From JALHOM01 sp964615775 (GTDB taxonomy: Bacteria > Patescibacteriota > Saccharimonadia > Saccharimonadales > 2-12-FULL-41-12): a stretch of DNA of 64,000 nt. Positions within the stretch are counted from its first letter, which is position 1, and each line of letters opens with the position of its first letter. Positions 6,095-14,304 of this stretch are shown piece after piece. The DNA is taken from assembly GCA_964615775.1 (NCBI GenBank), contig CAZTQB010000004.1, positions 1 through 64,000 of the forward strand, read 5' to 3'. The notes under the pieces were generated by a model. That model saw only the letters and a list, made by a program, of their open reading frames with translations. It searched no databases and was not told where the DNA came from. The position numbers and the translations under genes were made by a program.

Positions 6095-8643
6095 ATTTGC
6101 GTTAGTTGGTCGGTGACCTTGGCAAATTCGGTGCGGACTTTGGCTAGTTCCTGTCTGGTTTCATTTACTAATTTTTCAGGAGCTTTTTGGATGTAACTTT
6201 TGTTATTTAGGCGAGCTTCTAGGTTTTCAATTTGGTTTTTTAGTCGTGCTTGGTTATCTAGTAGGCTATCTTTTAGCTGCTTGGCTAACTCAGGACTAAT
6301 AACGTAATAACAATTACCTTCGGCTGAGGTAATAGCAATCCCTTCTTTTTGCTCAGTGGCTACCACTTCACTGAGTTTGGCTAGTTGACCCACTAGTTGG
6401 CCATTTTCATCTAATAAATTATTAGAACTATACGCCAGAATGCCTCCCTGAAGATTTAGGTTAGATTTTATATGGCGAATTTCACTAATTATTGCTTGAA
6501 TTTGAGCAAATTGGCCGGCTTTTTTAGTCTTAAAGCTAACAGTTTTTGGCCAGCTAGTGCTTATGAGTAGTCCTTCCCCGTCCAAATTCTGCCAGATTGT
6601 TTCGGTTACAAATGGAGCAAACGGGTGAGTTAACTTTAGAACAGTTGCCAAGCTATAATTCAAAACTGAAGCATTTTGAGCCTGCTTAGAGGCTTCAATA
6701 TACCAATCTGCTAGATCGTCCCATACCAAGTGATATACCTGTTCACGGGCTTCTGCGAAGCGATAATGACTAATATTTTGACTTATAGACTCAATTGCAT
6801 CATTTAATTTACCCAAAATCCACTCATCGGCAATTGTCTGTGGCTCAGGCGAGGCGTTCAGGTCTAAGTCATTGCCTAAAATTCCCTCGGTGTAGCGTGC
6901 AATATTCCATAGTTTGTTACAGAAGTTTCGTCCACCAACCAGCTTAGATTCGTCGTATGGTCGTGAGCTAGCCGGGGCTTCATCGGCGATAATACCCATG
7001 CGGAAAGCGTCGGAACCGTATTCGGTAATCTTATCCATAGGATTTATGACATTGCCCTTACTTTTACTCATCTTGGCACCATGTTCATCTTGAATAAGCC
7101 CGTGTAAATAAACTTTTTTGAACGGCACCTGTCCAGTTACGTAAAGACCCATCATCAGCATTCTTGATACCCAAGGGTAAAGAATGTCAAAACCAGTTTC
7201 CATGAGACTCAAGGGATAGTATTGTTTAAACTTGTCACCATTGGGGTAATCAAGGGTAGCGTAAGGCCAGCTAGAGCTAGAAAACCAAGTATCAAAAACA
7301 TCAGGGTCACGATGATACTTCTGTCCGTTTACCTCTATAATTTGCTGATCTACTCGCTCGTCAAACAGCCAGTCATCAGGTTTATCAACATTTTGAAAAG
7401 CTGGAATTGGTATACCCCAGGCAATTTGTCGAGAAATATTCCAATCTCGGAGGTTCTCAAGGTAATTAACTAGTTGAGTAGCCCTGTTTTTTGGATAAAA
7501 CTCCACTTCCCCGCTCTTTATTGCTCTAATTGCTGGCTTGGTAAGCGAACCCATATCCACGAACCACTGTTCTTTAAGTAGCGGCTCGATAACAGTGCCA
7601 CACTTATAACAGTGTCCGACATTATTTTCGTGATCTTTTACCTCTACCACTAGACCTTGCTCATCTAATGCTTTAATAACTGCGTCACGAGCCTCCGATA
7701 CGCTCAGTCCAATAAATTGCTTAGGAGCGTTATGATTTATTAGTCCGTTGTGGTCGATTACTGAGATCATTGGTAGATTGTGTCTTTGGCTCATGTCATA
7801 ATCATTTGGATCATGAGCTGGTGTAATTTTCACAGCACCTGTACCGAAGTTAACATCAACATATTCATCAGCAATGATTGGGATTTCACGGTTTGTTAGG
7901 GGTAGTTTCACAGTTTTGCCAACTAGATTTTTGTATCTAGTATCTTTTGGGTTTATGGCTACGGCAGTATCGCCGAGCATAGTTTCAGGTCGCGTTGTAG
8001 CCACAATAATCTCGCCAGAGTTATCGGTTAAGGGGTATCTTAGGCTCCAAATACTTCCCTTTTTGGTCTGGTATTCTACTTCGATATCAGCAAAGCTTGT
8101 ACCATGGAAAGTGCAGTAGTTTACTAATCTTTCGCCTCTGTAAATTAATCCTTCTTCCCACATTTTTTGAAAGGTTCGGTATGCGGTTTTCACGACTTTT
8201 TTGTCTAAAGTGTATGTAAAATCAGACCACGATAAACTTGCCCCTAGGCGGCGTAGTTGAGACTGGTAGCTACACTTGTTCTGTTCTACGAAGTCCCAGA
8301 TTTGTTTGTAAAGCTCTTCTCTGGTGTAATCAAAACGACTCTCACCCTGCTTGTTTAAAAGTTTTTCATAGACGGTTTGAGTTTCAAATCCGGCATGGTC
8401 CGCTCCAGGTACAAATAAGGTGTTTTTGCCAATCATACGGTTATAACGAATAGCAATATCTTCAATGGTTATTGTTAAGCCGTGACCCATATGTAGATCA
8501 CCGTTAGCGTTTGGCGGTGGAATAACCATCGAAAAATAATCTTTGCCGGACTCATTGTTTGGCAAAAATGCCTGTTTTTCCTCCCAAAGTTTATATATTT
8601 GGTCTTCGTACTCTTTAGGGTTATAAGTTTTGGGTAGTTTCAT
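6091..8643 (-). CDS. valS: Valine--tRNA ligase
   Basis: An 850-residue class I aminoacyl-tRNA synthetase that charges tRNA-Val. The HIGH-type motif HMGH is at residues 51-54 inside 'PPPNANGDLHMGHG', and KMSKS is near residue 525. The editing (CP1) domain has 'VATTRPETMLGDTAVA', and the ValS-specific 'RPYDESKLVGGRNFCNKLWN' region and a C-terminal coiled coil ('RLKNQIENLEARL') are present. 'GADHAGFETQ' replaces the commoner GTDHAG. Only one CxxC ('HCYKCG') is visible in the zinc region. Length is within the bacterial range. The start ATG overlaps the stop of a possible 35-codon ORF as ATGA and lies behind a leader of about 390 nt. Confidence 0.97.
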   Translation of the reverse strand: MKLPKTYNPKEYEDQIYKLWEEKQAFLPNNESGKDYFSMVIPPPNANGDLHMGHGLTITIEDIAIRYNRMIGKNTLFVPGADHAGFETQTVYEKLLNKQGESRFDYTREELYKQIWDFVEQNKCSYQSQLRRLGASLSWSDFTYTLDKKVVKTAYRTFQKMWEEGLIYRGERLVNYCTFHGTSFADIEVEYQTKKGSIWSLRYPLTDNSGEIIVATTRPETMLGDTAVAINPKDTRYKNLVGKTVKLPLTNREIPIIADEYVDVNFGTGAVKITPAHDPNDYDMSQRHNLPMISVIDHNGLINHNAPKQFIGLSVSEARDAVIKALDEQGLVVEVKDHENNVGHCYKCGTVIEPLLKEQWFVDMGSLTKPAIRAIKSGEVEFYPKNRATQLVNYLENLRDWNISRQIAWGIPIPAFQNVDKPDDWLFDERVDQQIIEVNGQKYHRDPDVFDTWFSSSSWPYATLDYPNGDKFKQYYPLSLMETGFDILYPWVSRMLMMGLYVTGQVPFKKVYLHGLIQDEHGAKMSKSKGNVINPMDKITEYGSDAFRMGIIADEAPASSRPYDESKLVGGRNFCNKLWNIARYTEGILGNDLDLNASPEPQTIADEWILGKLNDAIESISQNISHYRFAEAREQVYHLVWDDLADWYIEASKQAQNASVLNYSLATVLKLTHPFAPFVTETIWQNLDGEGLLISTSWPKTVSFKTKKAGQFAQIQAIISEIRHIKSNLNLQGGILAYSSNNLLDENGQLVGQLAKLSEVVATEQKEGIAITSAEGNCYYVISPELAKQLKDSLLDNQARLKNQIENLEARLNNKSYIQKAPEKLVNETRQELAKVRTEFAKVTDQLTQI

Positions 8644-8942
8644 GAGTTATTTAGTCTTTTAGTTAAAATTTTTAAAAAAAGTAGGTTATTATTATGCACT
8701 GATAAAAAATTTAAGTAAATTAGGTCGTCAACACACAACTTAATCATATTTATATTATATCACCTCTGTTGATTATTCGAGTCTTCCAGCTTATTTTTCG
8801 GTGGTTATCTTTAGACTAGGTTGAAGCATAAAAGAGCAAGGGATTAGCTCGTGCCAACTGTAATTAAGGGCAATAGACAGGCCAGTTTACTCTGAGAATA
8901 AAGAAATCATATTTTTATTCTTGTTTAATCTTTCACATGAAA

Positions 8943-9000
8943 TAAAGCCAACTCAAATTTAAGCTTGCGGTTTCGAAAGCTCAAACTTAAACAGGCTTTA
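8943..9000 (-). ncRNA. Structured RNA element in the valS leader
   Basis: Read on the minus strand, positions 9000-8977 pair with 8966-8943 around a 10-nt loop (TCGAAACCGC), giving about 22-23 bp with one T-T mismatch. Five of the pairs are G-U. On the + strand those five would be A-C mismatches, so the fold favours a minus-strand transcript, the same strand as tsaD and valS. Function unknown; a leader element or small RNA is inferred. Confidence 0.55.
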
Positions 9001-9038
9001 ATTGAATTTTATTTACGATTTTTGTTTTTGTAACTACT

Positions 9039-9068
9039 ACTTTAACAGAGGTTAACTGTATTTGTCAA
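9039..9068 (-). promoter_or_regulatory. Promoter upstream of the valS leader
   Basis: On the minus strand, TTGACA (9068-9063), an 18-bp spacer and TAAAGT (9044-9039). The predicted start near 9031 gives valS a leader of about 390 nt. Confidence 0.55.
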
Positions 9069-9126
9069 TCTTCTTATGCTAATTATGTAAATCTGACAAC
9101 AATATTAAGTATTTTTACACGTAGGC

Positions 9127-10215
9127 TTACATAGATAAGCTAGGAGAAATTTCTAGCTTATTTGGATCTGCCTTGGATAAGTTAGCATTTATTTTTAACA
9201 CTCCCAAAGTAGCGATCATTGCGGCGTTGTCGGTGCATAATTTAATATCTGGATAAAACGGCTGAATATCTAGCTGAGATTCTAGTTGCCCGCGTAACTC
9301 ATGGTTGGCCGCCACGCCACCGGCTATCACTACAGATCTTGGTGAGAATTCGTAGTAAGCTTTCATTGTTTTATCTACAACAATATTAATTGCAGTTTTC
9401 TGAAATGAAGCGGCAATATCATTCACCTGAGCTTCAGATAGGCGATTTTTAATACTTCCAGAAGGAAAGCGGTGATCTTCACCTATCAGTTTTTGGGCGG
9501 TCCTTAAAACGGCTGTTTTAAGCCCAGAATAGCTAAAATCGTATACACCTGCTGGCTTGGGGGTAGGGAAGTGGTATTTGTCAGAGCTACCGCTTAGGGC
9601 AGCCTTGGATATGCTTGGTCCACCGGGGTAGGGTAAGCCAATTATCTTGGCAACTTTGTCAAAAGCTTCGCCAATAGCATCGTCATGGGTTCGCCCTAAG
9701 ACTTGGTAGTCAAAAGCACTACCAAAAAGCACTAGTTGAGTGTGTCCGCCACTGACGATTAGGGATAGCATTGGAAACTTAGGGGCAAAAGAGGGTAAGT
9801 CGTAATCTTTCATGGCGGCTTCCGTTATAAAGGCAGCAAATGGGTGGGCGTGAACATGATTTATGGCATAGAGTGGCTTGTTTTGGGTGATAGACAACGT
9901 CCGAGCTGCACTTACGCCAACCAGTAAGCTACCACCCAATCCAGGACCTTCGGTCACGGCAATAGCGTCGATTTTTTGCCAACCAGCTTGTTGACTTAAA
10001 CCGGGAAATGCCTCTGATATCGTTTGTTCTAAAACAGGGTTCATGTACTCTATGTGACTGCGAGCCGCTACCTCTGGCACTATGCCACCGTATACAGCAT
10101 GCTTATCCATACTAGTTGCTACAACATTCGACAACATCTTTAAGCCAGTATCACCTTGCTGGATAACAGCTGCCGCCGTTTCATCGCAGCTAGATTCGAT
10201 TCCAAGAACTATCAT
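9127..10215 (-). CDS. tsaD: tRNA N6-threonylcarbamoyladenosine transferase TsaD
   Basis: A 362-residue TsaD/Kae1/Qri7 protein that transfers the threonylcarbamoyl group to A37 of ANN-reading tRNAs, with TsaB and TsaE partners not in this window. The ASKHA fold is clear: 'VLGIESSCDETAAAVI' at the N-terminus, metal-binding HxxxH in 'NHVHAHPF', 'SGGHTQLVLF', 'GEAFDKVAKIIG', 'GGVAANHELR' and the C-terminal 'CTDNAAMIA'. Length is slightly above the usual 335-345. It diverges from the MurE-like gene across 59 bp; a TAGTAT-like hexamer lies 7 nt before the ATG. Confidence 0.96.
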   Translation of the reverse strand: MIVLGIESSCDETAAAVIQQGDTGLKMLSNVVATSMDKHAVYGGIVPEVAARSHIEYMNPVLEQTISEAFPGLSQQAGWQKIDAIAVTEGPGLGGSLLVGVSAARTLSITQNKPLYAINHVHAHPFAAFITEAAMKDYDLPSFAPKFPMLSLIVSGGHTQLVLFGSAFDYQVLGRTHDDAIGEAFDKVAKIIGLPYPGGPSISKAALSGSSDKYHFPTPKPAGVYDFSYSGLKTAVLRTAQKLIGEDHRFPSGSIKNRLSEAQVNDIAASFQKTAINIVVDKTMKAYYEFSPRSVVIAGGVAANHELRGQLESQLDIQPFYPDIKLCTDNAAMIATLGVLKINANLSKADPNKLEISPSLSM

Positions 10216-10274
10216 AAGTTTAATACTAAACTTAAGTTACCTCTAAAAGCAAAATTCGGTGTAAGATTAGATAT

Positions 10275-11564
10275 ATGAACCCAAAGAAAGCTGTTAGGCA
10301 AATAATACCAAAATCAGGGGTCAAATTGGCTGAAAAGTCGTATCGTAGAGCAAGGGGTAAAATTTGGCAGACCTATTATGGTAATTCGGCAGCTAAGTTA
10401 GAGATAATTGCCGTAACTGGTACTAATGGTAAAACTACAACCTGTAGCTACATAAATAGCGTTCTAAGGGCAGCTGGGCATAAAACAGCTGTCTATACGA
10501 CAGCATTTTTTGAGATTGATGGACAGCGAGTAGCTAACCATACTCATATGACCGTGGCTAGCCAGAAGTCGGTTCAGAAGTTTTTTGCTCAGGCTTATAG
10601 GGCAGGGGTTAATTACGTAGTTATTGAGATTACGTCGCACGCTTTAGATCAGCGACGGATTGCAATGCCTAAAGTCAAATTAGGCGTTATGACCAATTTA
10701 ACCCAGGACCATCTAGACTATCATGGCACCATGGAGGAATATGCAGCAGCCAAAGCTCGGTTGTTTTCTTCTGAATATCGGGCAGACTATGCAATTTTAA
10801 ACAGCGACGATGATTGGTATGACTTTTTTGCCAATAATTCTTCTGCACCGGTGATAGGTTATGGCATGGCAGCTGGTTCGATTATTCGGCTCAATAAACA
10901 TAACTCTTCTGCAGCTGGTTCAGATTTTGAGGTGGTGATAGACTCTAAAAAGCACAGATTCCATACTAGCTTACTGGGCAAATTCAATATCTATAATTCT
11001 TTAGCGGCCATAGGTGTGGCTCGTCAGCTTGGGATTAATATAGATGACGTTCAGAAGGGTATAGCCGAGCTAAAGGCTGTGCCGGGTCGCATGGAACAGA
11101 TCGACGAGGGTCAAGGTTTTAATGTTCTGGTGGATTTTGCCTATACTCCCGATGCCTTAGAAAACGCTTTACGTACTTTACGACCACTGACCAAGGGTAA
11201 TTTGGCGATTGTTTTTGGGGCGACTGGTGACCGCGACAAGACTAAACGTCCACTTATGGGTAAGGTCGTAGGGCAACTGGCAGATAAAATTTATCTGACA
11301 GATGACGAGACTTATACCGAAGATCCAACAGCTATCTGGCAGGCTGTTTATGAAGGTATAAAAACTGTCAATGCAACCAAAAAGACTGAAGTTATTGATG
11401 ATCGGCTTAAGGCGATTAAACTTGCCTTCAAGCAGGCTAAGAAAGGTGATACGATATTGCTAACAGGCATCGGTCACGAAAATTACCGCAATATGGGTGG
11501 TCAAAAAATGCGATGGGATGAACGCCAAATTGCCAAAAAAGAACTAAAAAAGCTAGCGTTGTAA
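10275..11564 (+). CDS. MurE-like Mur ligase without the N-terminal domain
   Basis: A 429-residue Mur ligase. The P-loop GTNGKTTT is at residues 49-56, preceded only by a basic segment of about 44 residues, whereas MurE usually carries a UDP-MurNAc-binding domain of about 90-100 residues. The rest is intact: 'TSHALDQ', 'TNLTQDHLDYHGT', the carbamylated Lys in 'AAAKARLF', 'LLGKFNIYNSLAA', 'VDFAYTPDALENAL', 'GATGDRDKTKRP' and 'GIGHEN'. The amino-acid specificity position (DNPR in diaminopimelate-adding MurE) reads 'DETY' in 'LTDDETYTEDP', so the added residue cannot be predicted. A TAAGAT hexamer ends 7 nt before the ATG. Confidence 0.85.
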   Translation: MNPKKAVRQIIPKSGVKLAEKSYRRARGKIWQTYYGNSAAKLEIIAVTGTNGKTTTCSYINSVLRAAGHKTAVYTTAFFEIDGQRVANHTHMTVASQKSVQKFFAQAYRAGVNYVVIEITSHALDQRRIAMPKVKLGVMTNLTQDHLDYHGTMEEYAAAKARLFSSEYRADYAILNSDDDWYDFFANNSSAPVIGYGMAAGSIIRLNKHNSSAAGSDFEVVIDSKKHRFHTSLLGKFNIYNSLAAIGVARQLGINIDDVQKGIAELKAVPGRMEQIDEGQGFNVLVDFAYTPDALENALRTLRPLTKGNLAIVFGATGDRDKTKRPLMGKVVGQLADKIYLTDDETYTEDPTAIWQAVYEGIKTVNATKKTEVIDDRLKAIKLAFKQAKKGDTILLTGIGHENYRNMGGQKMRWDERQIAKKELKKLAL

Positions 11565-11629
11565 TATTTTTTTAAGAAAAATCTATAATTTACCTCATGT
11601 AGATTATGAAAATGTGTCAAAAAACTTGT

Positions 11630-11659
11630 TTGACATTGCTTTGAGTCTGGAGGTATAGT
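11630..11659 (+). promoter_or_regulatory. Strong promoter of the GDH-like gene
   Basis: TTGACA (11630-11635), an 18-bp spacer and TATAGT (11654-11659). The predicted transcript starts near 11666 and has a leader of about 82 nt containing the hairpin below. Confidence 0.8.
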
Positions 11660-11678
11660 GCAGATATTAAGCAAACAG

Positions 11679-11720
11679 CCAGAGTTACTCTAGAGCCTTA
11701 CCTAGAGCTACTCTGGTTTT
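11679..11720 (+). terminator. Attenuator-like hairpin in the GDH-like leader
   Basis: CCAGAGT pairs with ACTCTGG (outer stem) and CTCTAG with CTAGAG (inner stem) around an 8-nt loop, followed by TTTTGTTGTT. It lies between the promoter and the Shine-Dalgarno sequence, so it could end most transcripts before the gene. No antiterminator partner was identified. Confidence 0.6.
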
Positions 11721-11747
11721 GTTGTTATAAAGAGGAGAAAAGTTAAG

Positions 11748-13160
11748 TTGTCAATGTCAAGAACTTTAGAGCAAGCGATAGGATATGTTGGAGGAGAAGC
11801 TCCACCTATTGGCCAGCTTGAAGAAAATAAACGATATGAAACTAGCAATGGTGTTAGGGTGATTTTTGGTTTTCCGTACCATTTCGCAACTTCTGGTGGC
11901 GGAGTACGAGCAAATTATGTTGACGCGATGTCGGACACTATAAGAGAAAATATGTCTACCGAGGCAGAACGCTTAGCATCTGAGATGGCTGTTAAAGGAT
12001 ATTTTTTAGAAAGTTGCGGTGCTAAAGGCGAGTATGCCGTAGAAGGAAGCAGAGATGACTTTTTAGCTAACTTGCTAGCTGCTCGTTCATATGTGACGGA
12101 TTTAGTAGCTTTAGGTTGGAACAAAGACTACTTCCAAACCGGCGAGGGCAGAAGAGATGTACTGGCTCCAGACAGTGGTACGGCTGATCAAATGGGTACT
12201 ATGGTTCACGCAATCGCATCTGAAACAGCGACTAAGTATGGTCGTTCTGAAAAAGAAGCCTACCTACTTGCATGCAGTATAGTATCGGCTAAACCCAGAA
12301 ACTTAGGAGGCATACCAGATATCCGTGAACCCGCTACTGGGTATATTTTACGCTACACCACTGACCTGTTAATTGAAAGAGGCGAAACAGAGCTGGAGTT
12401 CTCTAAAGGTGAACCTGTTAGAACGGTTGTTCATGGCTTAGGGGCAGTAGGTCTGAATTATATAAGAACAGAATACGACTCTATTGGTCGCCAAATGATT
12501 AGCCCGGCGAGTGGGGACATGAAATTAGTTGGTATTAGTGATATTTATGGCACAGTTGAATCTCCTGGAGGTATAGACCCGCGGGTTGTTAGCAGTATTC
12601 ATGCTCAGCTAAGTCGCGTATTTTGGGATCAAAATATAAGCGAAGGTAGAAAAATCAAAGAAATAGATAGCCTTATACGAAAGCATCTTGATGAAAGTGC
12701 AAGATTTATACCCGGGTTTGGTCAAGATGCCGACACCTCCTACTTCTTAAGTGTTGGTGCAGATGTCCTGGCTTTATGTGCAACTCCACGTGGTGTTGTA
12801 AATAATGAAAATGTAGGAAGGCTTTTAGATAATCCAGACGGACCAAAAGTCATTACTGAAGGAGCTAACCATCCTATATTAGATGAGGCTGAGACCGCAA
12901 TTTTAGGAACTGAAGGTATAATGATTATCCCTGGAGAAGAGGCAAATAGGGGCGGTAGAGCCTGCTCTAGTGCTGAGGTAGAGGGTAAGATTAATGGAAA
13001 AACGTCAGCTCAAGAGGCTTTTTCTCACCTAAAGGAAGCTCAGCAGAAAAGCGTAAGGGAAGTATCAGAGTTTCAGAAAAGACGTCTTGGCGGCACAACA
13101 AACCGTCGTGCCGCCCTTTATGCACTAGGTATATTAAAGGCAGTGGCAAAAACAAACTAG
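11748..13160 (+). CDS. Divergent Glu/Leu/Phe/Val dehydrogenase-like protein
   Basis: A 470-residue protein with the two-domain layout of the ELFV amino-acid dehydrogenases. Residues 35-200 resemble the substrate domain ('VLAPDSGTADQMGTM' matches PAPDVGT...M). A Rossmann nucleotide motif 'VVHGLGAVGLNYIR' is at about 227, 'VITEGANHPI' matches the VxGANxP motif and 'IIPGEEANRGG' the IPD..AN.GG motif. The catalytic Lys of the KGG(I/L)R-like motif is not evident: the region reads 'ATSGGGVRA' (48-55). Activity on glutamate is therefore uncertain. The TTG start is chosen because GAGGAG lies about 10 nt upstream; ATG 11754 would be 16 nt away. Confidence 0.75.
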   Translation: MSMSRTLEQAIGYVGGEAPPIGQLEENKRYETSNGVRVIFGFPYHFATSGGGVRANYVDAMSDTIRENMSTEAERLASEMAVKGYFLESCGAKGEYAVEGSRDDFLANLLAARSYVTDLVALGWNKDYFQTGEGRRDVLAPDSGTADQMGTMVHAIASETATKYGRSEKEAYLLACSIVSAKPRNLGGIPDIREPATGYILRYTTDLLIERGETELEFSKGEPVRTVVHGLGAVGLNYIRTEYDSIGRQMISPASGDMKLVGISDIYGTVESPGGIDPRVVSSIHAQLSRVFWDQNISEGRKIKEIDSLIRKHLDESARFIPGFGQDADTSYFLSVGADVLALCATPRGVVNNENVGRLLDNPDGPKVITEGANHPILDEAETAILGTEGIMIIPGEEANRGGRACSSAEVEGKINGKTSAQEAFSHLKEAQQKSVREVSEFQKRRLGGTTNRRAALYALGILKAVAKTN

Positions 13161-13165
13161 TACTC

Positions 13166-13957
13166 TTATTTTCCGAACTTTCGTTCCTTAAGAGTTTGCT
13201 GCCGTTTTTTGTAGTATTCTTCTCTGGTTAGCCCAAAAACTTCTTCACGACTGTTGCGGACTAATGGATACAATCTATGGTTCATTGCATCTAACACTAA
13301 CTGTCCAATTTCTTTCCTTAATTGTTCACTTTTTGGATCGTATTCTCCATGTTTGAAGAGTTCAATTTTTTCTCTAATCTTTTCTTTTTTACTAGTATCT
13401 TCCTCAAGATTATACTGTTCATGAAGTCTTAAGATAGCTTCATTCTCCTCTTCTGTGTACTCTTCGTCTCTTCGCTCGGTTTTTGGTGTAGTTCCCAAGA
13501 ATTGCATACTTGCTTGCGTATAGCGTTGATTAGTGGGTGGGGTATTTGGGTCGGGATCGTAAATACCTCTTCCTTCAATGCCGAATAATCCATTTTGCAT
13601 GTCTTTTTTGGGATACCAAACAGGTATTTCTTTTGGTTCTGGCACATGTTCTCCGGTTGATGCATTATATTTACTAGAAGGAGCAATCCACTCGGCGGTA
13701 TCAACTTCACTGCTTGGAAAAGCTAATTTAAAAAGTTTTTTTGCAACTGTCTGTGTATCTCCTGTTTCTCTCTGTTCATCGATGATTAACACTCTTTTCC
13801 CATCTAGTGTTTCGGTGCTATTTATATGGAATATAGCTCTTAGGCCCTCAGAATCTTCTTCTGATATTGGCTTCATACCTTTTTCGCCATCAAACGGTAT
13901 GGCTGGATCTTGACGCCATGTTATTCTATCTATGTTTACAAACTTCATTTCTGGCAT
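13166..13957 (-). CDS. PRTase-like protein, C-terminal fragment of a split gene
   Basis: A 263-residue frame whose residues 53-73 contain 'GKRVLIIDEQRETGDTQT', the PRPP-binding loop (VLIIDE...TGxT) of type I phosphoribosyltransferases. The rest is charged and probably helical, with no membrane segment. It follows the 13960-14238 gene by 2 nt in another frame, and the preceding gene carries the strand-loop expected just upstream in the fold. One extra A in the A6 run (13973-13968, minus strand) would join both into one protein of about 355 residues ('...GEK-KNTIK-MPEMKFVNIDR'). There is no Shine-Dalgarno sequence before its ATG. Substrate unknown. It converges on the GDH-like gene. Confidence 0.65.
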   Translation of the reverse strand: MPEMKFVNIDRITWRQDPAIPFDGEKGMKPISEEDSEGLRAIFHINSTETLDGKRVLIIDEQRETGDTQTVAKKLFKLAFPSSEVDTAEWIAPSSKYNASTGEHVPEPKEIPVWYPKKDMQNGLFGIEGRGIYDPDPNTPPTNQRYTQASMQFLGTTPKTERRDEEYTEEENEAILRLHEQYNLEEDTSKKEKIREKIELFKHGEYDPKSEQLRKEIGQLVLDAMNHRLYPLVRNSREEVFGLTREEYYKKRQQTLKERKFGK

Positions 13958-13959
13958 CT

Positions 13960-14238
13960 TTATCGTATTTTTTCGCCGGTTTGTGGGTCAATTTCTTCAG
14001 GTGCTAAACTGTTCCATAGTTTTCTTGTCATCCAACTTAAGGGTCTGGCCGATTTGTCTAAGAACACTACTACGTCGTATGGTTGCTCACCCTTATTTGG
14101 ATTGCCGGCGATTCTGGATATAAGCTCAGAGGTTTTACTTATATATAATTCTCTTAGTTCTTCACCTGTCTGCATCTGTGAATGGTAAGCAGTTGGTTCA
14201 AGAATTTCATAAGGCGAGCTGTGGCTAATTGTCTCCAT
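13960..14238 (-). CDS. PRTase-like protein, N-terminal fragment of a split gene
   Basis: A 92-residue frame ending 'VVVFLDKSARPLSWMTRKLW' and a short tail before TAA at 13962-13960. 'FLDKSARP' looks like the first strand and loop of a phosphoribosyltransferase fold, but the PRPP loop is missing and is found in the next frame. The frame is open to an ATG at 14292, but a TATGCTATTAT extended -10 (core 14288-14283) falls inside that extension, so I prefer the ATG at 14238. Either the gene is frameshifted at the A6 run, or the TAAAGATG junction allows reinitiation or slippage. Confidence 0.55.
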   Translation of the reverse strand: METISHSSPYEILEPTAYHSQMQTGEELRELYISKTSELISRIAGNPNKGEQPYDVVVFLDKSARPLSWMTRKLWNSLAPEEIDPQTGEKIR

Positions 14239-14304
14239 ACATTTAATGTTTTTCTTTTTTATTTTAATAACTAAGTATTGCAATAATAGCATAAGTATGA
14301 TTAA

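Larger units (their letters stand above)
8644..9126. other. 483-bp gene-free stretch: leader region of valS
   Basis: No recognisable protein gene. On the minus strand it holds a promoter at 9068-9039, a 22-bp hairpin (8943-9000), smaller pairings such as GAGC/GCTC and AGTCT/AGACT further down, and a 35-codon ORF (8747-8640) touching valS as ATGA. The 9-mer ACCTCTGTT at 8762-8770 is repeated inverted at 9044-9052. I looked for tmRNA, RNase P, SRP, 6S and T-box signatures and found none. Confidence 0.6.

Noticed and set aside
8644..9126. tmRNA, RNase P RNA, SRP RNA, 6S RNA or T-box in the valS leader
   Set aside because: I looked for their consensus blocks on both strands (tRNA-like ends with TTCGANNCC, GAGGAAAGTCC, GGAAGCAG, TGGNACCGCG) and found none; the loop ACCGC alone is not enough for a T-box.
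13429..13710. 93-codon minus-strand frame within the PRTase-like gene
   Set aside because: A shadow in another frame of the 13166-13957 gene; no motif and no start signal.
13957..13973. Classical -1 slippery heptamer at the split PRTase junction
   Set aside because: The A6 run is in the wrong phase for X XXY YYZ re-pairing (A-site ATA would have to re-pair on AAT), so programmed -1 frameshifting of the standard kind is not supported; indel or reinitiation is more likely.
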